Both the position numbers and the translations under genes were made by a program. This document shows positions 23,301-34,875 of a stretch of DNA of 64,000 nt, piece after piece (position 1 is the first letter of the stretch; each line of letters opens with the position of its first letter). Source of the DNA: Absidia repens. Its lineage: Eukaryota; Mucoromycota; Mucoromycetes; Mucorales; Cunninghamellaceae. The notes beneath the pieces are model-generated. The model ran no database searches. It worked only from the letters and a program-made list of their open reading frames with translations, and had not been told where the DNA came from. The DNA lies in the NCBI GenBank assembly GCA_002105175.1, contig MCGE01000009.1, forward strand, positions 1,116,001 to 1,180,000, written 5' to 3'.

Positions 23301-26300
23301 TTTCCAAACTCTTGTTTTGCAGTTTCTCCAATCGGCACAACCTATTGTGGGTAAACTACCTATTGATATGTTGATTGATGGCAAGTGTATTGACGAAGAA
23401 ATATCCCCCGCTGCGGCAATGGATACTGGGAATAAGGCCACCGAATCTCTGGAAGATATGGAAGGCTTGCGCAACATGGTGGAAGAACTCAGAGACGCCT
23501 TACACACTACTGAAGAAGCAATGACCAAGATCCGACGTGAAAAGAACGATTTGGCAATGAAAGTAAAGGAAAGGGACAACAGGATATTCTCTATGCAGCA
23601 AGAACACCAAAAGGAACTAGCCGATATTCACCAACAACTATCTCAACAACAGCCACGACCGAAAAGGAATAGTGGGGCTCAGTCACTTCAAACTCCTGCC
23701 ACACCAACAACGCCATCCAATGTATCAGAAAGTCCATCATCTCCGTCAGTTCCATCTCCCCCGCCTCCCCCTCCTCCCCCACCCCCACCCCCAATTCCAC
23801 CAATTCCTCCCTCTATCAATCCCATGTGTGCAAACAGGCGACGAAAATCACGAGCTCGAAGTGCTTCAAGGTCTTCCAAATACCTACATCCATTGGCCAT
23901 GAACTTATGCTTCTCGACATTGAAATCACTGCATGAAAATACTGTCACCTCACCAACAAGTCCCACCTCTAGTCTCATGCCTAGCAATGACACAATGATC
24001 TCTGGTAATCCCTCTTTGTATTCCCAAATGGCCATGGAAGACTCATGTTTACAGCAAATGTCAAATATCACGATGAAGGTAACTCCCTCTCATTCTTATT
24101 TCTTATATATATATATAAAACAAACAAACTAAAACAAATACATAATATATATATATATTATATATAGCAATTCTTTTGGTCTAAGCTTCCTCGGGAACGA
24201 ATTCAAAATACAGTTTGGAAGGAAATTGTTCCATTGGACACCAAGGCTATGGATCTTACATACTCCGCCACAAACGCCTGCTGGGAATATGACGACCATT
24301 CAACTGCAAAGCAATATCTGGAGAATGATGATGATCATCAAGATGATACTTTGGTCGAATTGGATACTGTTGAACTGGAACGATTGTTTAAAAAGGCGCA
24401 AAATGGAAGGCAGCAACACATGTCTGGTCATTTTGAAGCCCCACTGGATAAACCCAAGGTTCGCAAGCAGCCACTGATGACATTGTTGGAATTCAACAGG
24501 GCAAACAATATTGGTAAGTGATGAGCCCAAAAAATTAAACGAAATCTTAGATATATATATATATATGTATATACTAACTATTGTAGGGTTTTTTTATGTT
24601 TCCATCTTGTGATTCATAGCTATTATGCTTGCTCGTATTAAACTGACATATCCCGAAATTCGTGATGCAATCTGGAATATTGATGACAATCGTTTGACTA
24701 TTGACAATCTTATGGCAATCAGACAATATATCCCAACCAAAGAAGAAATCGAAATTATTCAAGAATACGATGGTGATATTGATATGTTAGGAAATGCTGA
24801 AAGGTACTTCAAAGCTGTAAGTATATTGTGAAGAAAAAAAAAAGGGAGGGTAGACAGTTGATATGAGTGGAAATGAAAAGACTAATCATGACATTTTCAT
24901 GATATTTTTTTTAATAACATCAGATCATGTATATTCCTCGGTTGGCAGACAGAATTGGAAGTATGATCTTTAGAAGAAAATTCCACTACGAACTCCAAGA
25001 GATTCTACCAGTAAGCTAAAATATAAGAATATGAACGGTGACACATAGAAGAGAAATATGATTCTAAAACACCATCAAAACCATCTTTTAGGGACTTGAT
25101 ACTTTGCAATGTGCTATTGATGAACTTCGTCATAGTCATCGCTTCAAAACTGTCTTGAAAACAATTTTGGCTATTGGAAACTATTTGAACGGTCATACCA
25201 TACGTGGCAATGCCTACGGATTCCATCTCGATGCATTACTGAAGGTAAAAAAAATGGAGCTGTGGTATTTGGCAGGAATTAAAACTAATTCCCTTTTTTA
25301 GATGCGTGACACTAAAGCTGAAGGAGAAGGTGTTAGCAACTTACCCACTTTATTGCATTACCTTGTATACTTTTTATCAAAAACGGGACAGGATGTGGTC
25401 AACTTTAAAGAAGAAGTCGCTCATTTGGAAGCAGCTGCAAAATGTAAGTAAAAGAGAATAGATGATCAGCTTGGTGCATCCCTTTACACAACTGACTCTG
25501 TTTGATTTATTTAGTATCTCCACCTGCATTGTTTGCGTCAGTCAATACTCTCAGCGCAAATCTTTCTCAAATTCGGGATGAACTCAGCATGCACCAACGA
25601 AAAAGAATGTCAATGTTGCAGATTGATCGATTTGCTGAATCTATGGAGGTACGTATGAATAAACTTGAAAAAAAAACTAATTACTTACTTGTGTATTGGA
25701 TATAACTTTTTTCTAGGAATTTTTAATTGAAGCTGAACCTATTGTAGATAATGTGAAGACCATGACAAGAAGTATTGAAGATCAGTTGAAAGAATTGATC
25801 ATGTACTATGGGGAAGATCCGGTGAAAGTGAAATCAGAAGACTTTTTCTCGATTATCTACACATTCTCATCATCATTCGAAGTAAGCAACTGGTCAACTG
25901 ATGTAAAAACGTACCTTAAACGCTCATTAATCTTTACTCACTATTATAGAAAGCCAAGTCAGAAATTCATGAAGCTCGAGAAAGAGCCTTGCGAAGACAA
26001 AGACAACAGCAAGATCTATGCAAGGTTAGTACTAAAAGGACAGGCTTTTTACTGCGCCAAACCCCTCTCCTTTACTAAAAGATATTTTTTTTTTTTTTTT
26101 TTTTTTATCTTTGTCACATAGAAAAAATCCACGGATTTGCTCGCCTCACCTTCCTTATCCACATCATCCACTCTCACCTACTCAAATCACAGTCGATCAA
26201 CGTCGTTTGGAGACTTGACAGTGGCAGGGGATAGGCCATTGACACCTAGTACCATCTCCACTATCACAACAACAACGACCAATCCGACATTGGAGAGCCA

Positions 26301-26457
26301 AAATGATGACGGTTTCGATCAAGTGTTAAAGGAATTACGCGCAGGACTAAAACGTGGCGACCATTCATGGCGGGTGAAACGGACAAGGAGGAAAGGGGAT
26401 CATTGTGATGAAGCACACAAGGACCAAACTACCACGCCAGCACCTGTTTTGATTTGA
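20319..26457 (+). CDS. Diaphanous-related formin (actin nucleator)
   Basis: Nucleates and elongates unbranched actin filaments under Rho-GTPase control, for polarity and septation (Bni1/SepA type). Eighteen exons join in phase to 1571 aa (20319-20699, 20785-21548, 21641-21796 and so on to 26122-26457). A Ser-rich N-terminus leads into a GTPase-binding region (LETQFESLLDELDMK) and FH3 (LECTQCIRLLINNELGL, about residue 450). A coiled coil with LRNMVEELRDALHTTEEAM follows. FH1 is a run of 12 prolines near residue 920 (about 23758-23795) with IPPIPP after it. FH2 runs from about 1045 (FFWSKLPRERIQNTVW) through IGNYLNGHTIRGNAYGF. The C-terminus has a DAD-like segment LKELRAGLK plus basic WRVKRTRRK at about 1528-1551, so autoinhibition is expected. 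ATG ATG at the start gives two possible first codons three bases apart. Confidence 0.96.
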
Positions 26458-27179
26458 TTTATCTCATATTCCTTCCCTTAGTATTATTATTATTATTATT
26501 TATTCAACGTAGCTTATATCTTATTTTAATAAACGTTTTTTTATTACTACTACTCTTCAAAACTTTGTCTTTAAAGTCATTGTATCATGTAATTGTATAT
26601 ATCTTTGATGATGATGAATAACCTGATTGTAACGAAGATAGAGCAGGATAAAGGATATTCATAGGGTGCAGTTCAGCGAAAATGCAAAGCAAACAAACCT
26701 CGGCTGTTGCAATTTATATGCACTTTCAAAACGTTCCTAAGCTTTCAAAATATCGATCTACTGGGTTAAGCAGGAGGTTATTACAGTGCGGTCTTGATGA
26801 AATTAGACACTCACATCCGCCATTTTACACCTTCATAGGCAGTCCTTTGGAGTTTAATTGATTTCAGTTTGGATATGGGGGGAGTTATTACATTTCATGC
26901 AAAAAATAAAACAAAGGAACAAGCTGGATTGATACAGTACGAATAGTTTTGTAGAGGTTACGCTGGTAACATGGTTGAGATTGACTTATAAGAAATCTAG
27001 AGCTCTCAACCAGTTGTTGGGCCTCAGGGTGGGGAATACTCATAGAGATACTAGAAAGCATTGCAAATATTTTATAGCAGGAGTTGCGCACGCAGAAGGA
27101 CATAGGTTTATTTATATAGCTGGGCAAGTATGAATACGGTCATCTTTGATAATAAGTGGCTTAAGGCTGAAAACCTCTC
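26458..27179. other. Formin 3' region and spacer
   Basis: Begins with an ATT-repeat stretch (about 26484-26500) and an AATAAA at about 26529 that may serve the formin mRNA. The minus-strand frame at 26888-27127 has no recognisable family. The stretch runs into repeat copy B. Confidence 0.45.
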
Positions 27180-28235
27180 CTTTGTCCTTTTAATGGGAAA
27201 AGTAGTCATAGTGGGTGAACTAGAATAACAAATGTTTGCTAGGACACTCATAAAAGAACTACGATAGCAATATTATTCACTATCCGCTAGGTCATATTTT
27301 GGGTGGTAAAAATATATACTTTATTGAATCATATTGTTAGATACTAAATCAAATGGGGAGGAATTCATTTTGATGAGTGATTTCATGGAAAGATCTTTTG
27401 AAAGGGAACTAGTTTTAAATTGAAGAATGGTCATCACGAATCTAAAGTGACAGCTAAAATAATAGATCTAACCTACTGTATAAGCCATGAGAAAGAATAA
27501 AGGTCAACGCTAGTCTAGAAAACAAAATTTATTGTATTGTGCAATGTAAGAAAGAAACTAATGGGATGTTTTCCTTAAAGCATGTAGAAGGAGACATATT
27601 TTTATTCCGATGTAGATACAAAACACGGATAAACTAATACGAATCTAAGCTAATGAAGGCTCTAAATCCTGAATCCAAAATGAAAGGGTTTCCCCATGCA
27701 GCTTGTAATTCCTTGACTGAAACCCTTCTAAACTAGTCCTAACACTAATATAATATTCTAACAAAATCCCGAGAGGCAACAATTGTGAAGAAAAACACGA
27801 AAAAAAAAAATGAAAAGAAAGAGAGCGAAAAAAATAAATAAACATTCACGTGGGCGGGATTTGAATTGTTTTTGGTTTTTTTTTTACAACAGCACAAAGC
27901 AACATCATCAGCCTAGCATGGCAACAATCACCGTTATTCAATATAGGCGACATGGTGTACTTCTTTTCACTCGTTCCAGGCAAGATAGAGCAATTGGACT
28001 TAGTTTTGTTAATCCCGTTGCTGTGGAATAGCTCACTATAGGAAAGTTTACTTTCTTTCATTGTATTAGCTTATATGAATTTGTGTTGTTATATTACAAT
28101 ATTGACCATACATCTCTGATCGTTTCACCTGTAAATAGGTGACGGGTACTATCCTTAGATACATAGTTGATGTCTTTTATCTGAATAAAATATGTATCGT
28201 ATTTTTGGTTTTGCATTGCCTCTCATACGCCTAGT
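27180..28235. repeat. Dispersed repeat, copy B
   Basis: It shares GGGAAAAGTAGTCATAG at the far left with copy E, and the left arm GAGACATATTTTTATTC (27591-27607). It also has the GGGTTTCCCCATGCA block, the best-preserved box ATTCACGTGGGCGGGATTTG (about 27843-27862), and the right arm CTGAATAAAATATG (28181-28194). The arms are inverted complements about 600 bp apart. To the right of the box an ATG at about 27919 opens a 37-codon frame ending GTGGAATAG; the GAATAG word recurs at the same place in copies A and D. On the minus strand the left half stays open over RTSLEGF. No transposase-like protein is encoded. Confidence 0.75.
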
Positions 28236-28679
28236 TGTTACATCAAATGAGTGGGTATACCTACACAATACAATGCTTGTGCGCGTCGAAAAAAAAGGAG
28301 TACTATTCGATGTAATTTTTTAGGTCCGGAACAATTATATAGGGCATTTGTGTAATTTACATAATAACAAAGAGTGGATTCCGGCAAACACTGGTAGGAT
28401 ATACTTTAGGTGGTAATCCGTTTAGGCGCTGATGTCCCGGCGAGTGGTTGGGGGTGGGGGGGGGAAGAAAAGGGATGAGGGGAGGTATAGGCAGTAAAAA
28501 TGTTAGGCGTACGGCATTTGAAAAGATGGCCCGTCACTAATACGCTCCAACAGCGGGGGTCCAAAGGTTTGATTGGATGGAAAAAAAAACATTGACCCCG
28601 CCAGGGTGAAATTTTTTTGTTGTTTTTTCTTTCCATTGAACTTCTCACCCTTCTCTCTTCTACATATTACATTATCGCC
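28236..28679 (+). promoter_or_regulatory. Upstream region of COX4 with a G-run cluster
   Basis: At 28450-28485 there are runs of 5, 9, 3, 4 and 2 guanines with short spacers, about 200 bp before the COX4 start. This is the only strongly G-clustered stretch in the window. The rest is ordinary AT-rich leader ending in a pyrimidine-rich segment before the ATG. Confidence 0.5.
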
Positions 28680-29473
28680 ATGTTCGCTCTTCGTCGTGCT
28701 GCTATTCGTGCCGCTCCTATGGCCACTCGCCCCGCTGTCCGACCCTTCTCTGTTTTCGGTGCTCGTTTATGTAATTACTTATGATGATGATGACACGAAG
28801 TGTGTGTGTTTGTGTGGTTATAGAATCGGGGGATATTAATGACAGTATCAAATATATGGATATGCATGTAAAGATTTTGTTATTTTTTGAATGCTTATCT
28901 GTTATTGAACGGACGGAATTTATGTGTATATATGCGATAGATTGGAGTGTGTGTGGTGAATATTATGAACTTTTGATATTAACCTTATTTCTCCCTTGCC
29001 ACATATGTAGCCAACGCCGTGTCCTCCGAAACCGCTGACAAGAACCTTGGTCCTGGTGCTGCCGCTGGTTCCGTGCCCACTGATATTGAACAAGCCACTG
29101 GTTTGGAACGTGATGAATTGCTTGCCAAGTTGGAAGGTCGCGAATTGTTTGATCTCGAACCTCTTGACATGACTCACTTGGGTACTGTCAAGAACCCCAT
29201 TGTTGTCCAATCCCATGATGCCGTCCGTTTCGTTGGCTGCACTGGTAAAAAAAAAAAGAAAAAATAGAAAATTTGATCATTCATCAATCACACAAAAGAA
29301 CGTAGTAGGATTTATACTCACATTGATATATTTTTGATCTAGGTTACCCTGCTGAATCCCACGACACTATCTGGCTTTCTTTGGACAAGTCCCACGAACA
29401 TGATCGATGCCCTGAATGTGGCTCTGTGTACAAGATGGACTTTGTTGGCTCTGAAGATGCTCACCATCACTAA
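28680..29473 (+). CDS. COX4: Cytochrome c oxidase subunit 4 (yeast Cox4, animal COX5B)
   Basis: Nuclear-encoded zinc-binding subunit of respiratory complex IV, on the matrix side of the inner membrane. Three exons (28680-28770, 29011-29244, 29343-29473) give 151 aa. The N-terminus MFALRRAAIRAAPMATRP is an Arg/Ala-rich mitochondrial presequence. The mature part has DIEQATGLERDELLAKLEG, RFVGCTGYPAESHDTIWL and HDRCPECGSVYK. The Cys and His in these match the zinc ligands of the family. Intron 1 is 240 nt, long for this genome, and has a high A/T content. The short His-rich tail (DAHHH) is typical of fungal versions. Identification is secure. Confidence 0.96.
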
Positions 29474-31262
29474 AGCGCTTTGATTCTCCATCAATTGACG
29501 AAAAACGAAAAAAAAACTAGAAAGGGGTCTCATACTATAGATTATTATATTTTTACTACCTTCTTTGGTTTTGTTATTTATTTACCATCATCTCTTCTCC
29601 CATTTTTACTCTATTATAATAAAGATTCTTTATCAGTATTGTCTCTTTATGTTCCTAGATTGTTTTTTGAGGGGTGGGGTTGGGGGCTATCATATATACT
29701 GTGCGGGTATTTTTTGGCTAGATATATTGATGTTATGAATTATATGTGTGAGAGCATAGGTATCTTCAAAGTTCATCATTTATTTGCGTATGATATTATA
29801 TGACTGTAGTGATGAGTGAGTCCATTGTAATTATAGGCATTATCAAATTAACACTGGGGTACGCAGTTGTCACCCCCTCCTTTTTTTTTTTTTTTTTTTT
29901 TTGATTCATGCATATATTTGATATTCTGTCGCGTTACAGATATTTATTTCATCTTGTTTTGCTTTATTTCCTACTCTTTCCAATAACATTCTAATGTTTT
30001 TTAGTATTGCTAATACCAAAGTCTCTTATTTGAGGCGATCTCCTGCCAACCCTTTCATGTGATCATTCAGACTTACTTTTGCTTGTATAAGTCAATACTG
30101 ACTGATTAATTTTTTCTTCGTTATTATTCAGAACCTCATGTACTTCGTTTTGTTACATTGATGTCAATAGTCAGAATGTTATTGATACCTCCATGATCCA
30201 TATTACACCTTGTCCACACACTTCTTTTGAATAACCTACACCACCAGTAAGCATAGTCGCAACAGACTCGGGCACCATAGAAACAATGCACACTGTTTTA
30301 ACTTGATCATTTGACACTTTTCATTGCTGGCCTTTTGGGCTTCGTCATTAATTAATTTTGTCAGCGGTGGTAGCGGTAGCAAAAGAAACAACTGGACGGG
30401 GATCCATCAGCGTTAGGCCGGCAGTAGCCACATGCGACCTCAGCAACAAGGAACGATATGGAGGTCTCATAATCATTTTGGTGTGGATGCAGCGACTGTG
30501 GTTAAACTATCACAAGTACAAATCTGACCATTTGTGTTTTGGTGAATGAGTATCATCCTCTTTCTCCCCAGCACCTTATCATCAATTATTTGTTTAATAG
30601 ATTCCTATTCTGATCTCTTTTGTTACTTGTTGCTCCTTTTTTCTCTCCTTTATTATACTGCTTTTGTCACAATAATAAGAAATTGATTTGTCTTTTTTCA
30701 ATGTGTATACAGTATCATTTTTGTTACTCTTTGCTTTTTACTTTTTTTGGGTGGGGTTTGTTTTGCGTTGATTTAATTGGAATAATATGGATATAAATTG
30801 TGTCTTTTGGATCATTTTATTTTATTGCCGTCTACTTACTCTCCTCATTTATTGTTGATTTGTGCGACAATTTCGTTACATGAAGATATTTTTGGAGATG
30901 ATGTAATTACCATTTTAATTCCTTAAACAGTTTATAAATATTTACTGCTGTTATTGAACAAAAAAGAATATCTGTGTTTGACTTCTGGGATGGATTATTG
31001 CTTCTTTGGAATCTCAGCAATTCCAGCTTTCCAAAACTTCAGCCAGAGTATATGTCCATAAATGAATGTGATTGGCTGACATATCTATTTTTATCTGGCC
31101 AGCAAATTATCATCCCACAAAAATTCGGACAAGCCTTTTCCCCTTGGCTTTTACATTTTTTTATTTTTATTTTTATCTTTAAAAACTCTACCCCTTTTTT
31201 CTTTTCTTTTGTTTTTCCTTCACCTTTTACTTCTTATATACAATATACACACCATTCCATAA
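29474..31262. other. 1.8-kb intergenic region before the oxidase gene
   Basis: COX4 3' sequence with AATAAA near 29620, then T-rich DNA with a T tract at 29881-29902. A slightly GC-richer island at about 30340-30510 has short open frames in more than one phase on the plus strand but no recognisable domain. The last part is a pyrimidine-rich leader before the oxidase ATG. Nothing else can be supported. Confidence 0.45.
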
Positions 31263-33141
31263 ATGAAACCAAGTTCATTCTTTAGTTTGGTGTTTTTATC
31301 TACTCTTTATTGTAGTGGAGCACAAGCCCAAGACTCTCCTTTTGCCTGGACTTCATCCTCTCAGCAAGTTATCTCCCCTTTTGCAAAGGCCGGGAAAATG
31401 GAGCAACGAGGTCGAACTGGTGTGGCAGCTATGCATGCTGTCTTACTTAAGTAAGTCCGTTTTTCACCCAAAACATACTACCTTTTTTACTCATGTCTTT
31501 TTCTTCATATCATTCTTTTAAAAAGCGAGAACAAGATCTTGATTATTGACAAAGGTAAGAGAGCAACACTACCATTTACTTATTTTAACATGATTCGCTA
31601 ACATGATTTGTATACTCTGGTTGATAGCTGAATGGAACGAAGCGCAATTTCAATCTGGCCAAAGTGCCTTCTCTGTGGAATACGACTGGACGACCGATAA
31701 ATATCGAGCACTGCCCCTCGAAACCAACACATTTTGCTCAGCAGGTGGATTCCTGGGTAACGGATCTTTCATCAGTACTGGTGGAGGTGAACGTCGTGGG
31801 CGCACATGGAAGGCTGAACCCGGTTGGCAATCGATCCGACATTACACACCTTGCACAGACAATCTTTGCCAATGGACTGAATACAAAACTGGCCAAATGA
31901 CAAACAATCGTTGGTATCCTACTGTGGAACAACTGCCTGAAGGTGATATTATCATTGTTGGAGGCTCAACCAAAGGTACTGCTGTGAATCGTGATGAAGT
32001 CAACGTGCCTTCCTATGAATTTTGGCCTCCACGCGCTGGTGGTGAAATACATATGCCTTTCTTGAATGAAACAATGCCTTTCAATTTGTAAGTAATGATT
32101 TTGAATACATGTTTATGTATGATCCTTGTAATTGACTTTTATTATTATAGATATCCATTCGTATTTGCCTTGCCAGATGGAAATTTATTTGTCTTTGCCA
32201 ATAGACAGTCCATGATCTTCGATTACAACAACAATCGTGTGGTGAAGAAACTTCCTAATATACCCGGTATGAGTCGATCTTACCCTCTTACTGGTGGTGC
32301 AGTGATGCTTCCTTTAGACCCTGCAAACAACTACAATGTGGAAATCATGGTCTGTGGTGGATCCGAAAACATGAAAAACCACGCCAAGGCAGATGCAACC
32401 TGTGGAAGAATCAACTTGGGTGATGATGAACCGAAGTGGGAAATGGACACCTTTGTTTATCCCCGTCTGATGCCGGATGGCGTGTTTTTGGCCGATGGCA
32501 CTGTCCTTTGGGTGAATGGCTGTCAACGTGGATGGGCAGGCTACAATGGACGAAACCACGACCCTACTTTTGACCCTATTATTTATGACTCGACCAAACG
32601 TCATGGCGATCGATGGACCACTGGATTAGCCAACACAGATATTGCACGCATGTACCATTCCGTGGCTCTGACTTTACCCAATGGTCAAGTCTGGATTGCT
32701 GGATCAAACAACGTCGACCCACCCAATATTAGTGAAGATGCAGAATATCCTACCGAATTCCGTGTTGAATACTACTCTCCTCCATATCTCTTCAAAACCG
32801 CTACTAGACCGTTGGTGTCCCATGTTCCTCGCGTTGTGGTGTATGATGAATCTTTCGATATCTTGGTCAATCTAGGCGCAAGTGCCAATGCTAATGCCAT
32901 GGATGTCAAAGTCGCATTATTGCGCCCCGGCTTTAGTACTCACTCCATGCACATGTCTCAACGCTATGTTTATCTCCGCCATGAACTCTCTGAAGATATG
33001 CAATCCTTACATATCCGTGCTCCTCCTCGTGCTTCCATCTTCCCTCCTGGATCTGGCTTTTTGATCGTCCTCTATGATGGTGTTCCTTCGGAAGGTGTGG
33101 AAATCTTTGTTGAACCTGATCAAAATTCCTTGGCTATTTAG
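31263..33141 (+). CDS. Secreted glyoxal oxidase-like copper radical oxidase (AA5)
   Basis: Extracellular copper enzyme that oxidises aldehydes or related substrates and releases hydrogen peroxide. Four exons (31263-31450, 31526-31554, 31628-32087, 32151-33141) give 555 aa. Residues 1-22 (FFSLVFLSTLYCSGAQA) are a signal peptide. Kelch-like repeats include GRTGVAAMHAVLL and IIIVGGSTKGTAVNRDE. Expected metal and cofactor residues are visible: Cys about 109 in NTFCSAGG and Tyr about 169 in NRWYPT (the Cys-Tyr radical pair partners differ between subfamilies), Tyr-His about 394-395 in ARMYHSVALTLP, and His about 490 in STHSMHMSQR. A C-terminal DUF1929-type domain ends the protein. The match to glyoxal oxidase is better than to galactose oxidase. 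The true substrate is unknown. Confidence 0.93.
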
Positions 33142-33600
33142 TTTACGCCTTCTTCCCATTCAACCTTCTTACATAATAGTCCTGTTTATACCTCTTCCTT
33201 TAGCTTAGCTTTTTTTTTGTCCTTCCCACCCTTTTGTATATTTAAATAAATTGTCGAATAAATATTATTTTGTTGCGGCCTGTCCTTTATATTTTAGTTA
33301 CAATTTGCCTTTTATTGATGATGCTCTACTCCAGCAGTAATATTCGTTGGGTATAAAATAGATTCTGTGTTACTGCACTTCATTTTTTATTTTTTGTCTT
33401 TATCTGCAGTGCATTTTGTACTATATAGGCATGCGGAGTGCAAATTCAAATAGTCACGGTCATCGTTTCCTGCAATTTGAAAGGAGAATCTATTTTTCAC
33501 TCTCACTATTTCCTTCTTTTTACATTCGTTCTTTCTTCTTCTTTTTTCCCCTTCCCTTTAGTTTTTATACTTTTTTACACTATTCTTATTTACTACTAAT
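33142..33600 (+). promoter_or_regulatory. Oxidase 3' end and DCP2 leader
   Basis: Contains AATAAA words near 33245 and 33258 for the oxidase. It also holds a strongly pyrimidine-rich stretch (about 33500-33590) directly before the DCP2 start. No other features. Confidence 0.45.
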
Positions 33601-34875
33601 ATGGAGTCAATGTCAATACTATGCAATCTATCGTTTGAAGAAATCTTGGATGACTTGGCAACGTAATAAAAAAAAAAAAGGAAAGCATCTTCCCTCACCA
33701 TTTGCCTTCACAATTCACTTTTTCTTTGTTTCTTTTTTACCTTGTTTTCATAAAAAAAAAAAAAAAAGACGATTTATTATCAATGTACCGGATGTGGAAC
33801 TTGCCAAAGTGGAACGGATCTGTTTTCAGGTTGAGCAAGCACATTGGTTCTATGAAGACTTTATTCGAGAACAACGACCTGACCTCCCTTCTTTCCAACT
33901 CAAGAACTTCTCGTCAAAAAATATCCTTTTTATTATATACATATAATGTATCTGTGTTTCTTGTATTATTCATTCTCCTTAATTGTATCTTGTTTTTCTT
34001 TTTCTTTTTTTTTTTACTATTCAAGCAATGCCCTCTTCTATCACAGTGGGCTCATGAACACGATAAGGCGTATACTGACTTTATTACTTACCGACTTCGG
34101 GTGCCAGTATGTGGTGCCATTATATTGAATACGACGCTGGACAAGTGCTTATTGGTCAAAGGATGGAGCTCCAAAGCTGGCTGGGGCTTTCCAAAGGGTA
34201 AAATCAATCAAAATGAAGAAAATGACAACTGTGCCGTACGAGAGGTAAGTGATCATCAGCAAAGAAAGTCGGTGGGAACTGAATATATCAACTCGCTCTC
34301 GCTTTGGTTTTTTTTTTTTTAGGTATTGGAAGAAACTGGATATGACATCTCGCCTTTACTACGTAAAAACGAATATATTGAAATCACCATGAGAGAACAA
34401 CGTATTCGACTCTATATTATCAGCGGTGTCCCTGAAGATACCCCATTCACACCTCAAACACGGAAGGAAATCAGTGTAAGTCATGCTTTTGAATTATAAG
34501 TGGGATTATTAAAGGTCGTGAGACTTCTTTTTTTTTTGCATATAGCAAATTGCATGGATGGCGCTAGATGATCTACCAACTTTCAAGGCGATAGATTCTC
34601 AACAAAATGGACATTTGAACTATGTGAAGCAAGGATCAAAACGGTTTTATATGGTGGTACCCTTCATAAAGTAAAAAAAAAAAAACTGCTTCAAAAATTA
34701 TACGGGTGATTAGTTTATAGTTCTGATTTTTTTTTTTTTTTTATAATATAGCAAACTCAAGTCATTCTTGAATCAACGAAGAAAAGGACACCGAAAGTCA
34801 AACCATCAAGATGGCCCAACTAGGATAGCAAAAAAAGGACAGGACTTTATGCATGAAAATTCAATTCGTTGTTGA
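33601..34875 (+). CDS. DCP2: mRNA decapping enzyme DCP2 (short form) with an AT-AC intron
   Basis: Nudix hydrolase that removes the m7G cap in 5'-3' mRNA decay. Exons 33601-33662, 33769-33920, 34018-34244, 34323-34475, 34546-34670 and 34752-34875 give 280 aa in phase. The N-terminal regulatory domain reads LSFEEILDDLATRFIINVP, then VEQAHWFYEDFIRE, then IFKQCPLLSQW. The Nudix box GKINQNEENDNCAVREVLEE (about 131-151) follows GWGFPK. Box B follows (QIAWMALDDLPTF to FYMVVPFI). The protein stops about 35 residues after this core, so the long disordered tail of yeast Dcp2 is lacking. Intron 2 (33921-34017) has AT-AC ends; no GT donor in this region keeps the conserved SSKIFKQCP junction. Intron 1 has a 3' end preceded by a run of A rather than pyrimidines. 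Confidence 0.94.
33921..34017 (+). other. U12-type (AT-AC) intron in DCP2
   Basis: The intron starts ATATCCTTTT, which matches the U12 5' splice site consensus ATATCCTT exactly. It ends TTTTTAC. A U12-like branch sequence CTCCTTAAT lies at about 33975-33983, 34-36 nt before the end. Removing 97 nt joins TCA AAA A to TA TTC AAG and restores SSKIFKQCPLL, as conserved in DCP2. No in-frame GT-AG alternative was found. Confidence 0.88.

Noticed and set aside
23591..24071. Minus-strand Gly-rich frames opposite the formin FH1 region
   Set aside because: They are the antisense of the proline codons; the plus-strand formin is clearly the gene.
33702..34322. Continuous 206-aa frame over DCP2 without splicing
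   Set aside because: It reads through intron sequence (polyPhe stretch) and loses the N-terminal DCP2 domain; the spliced model keeps the conserved core in phase.
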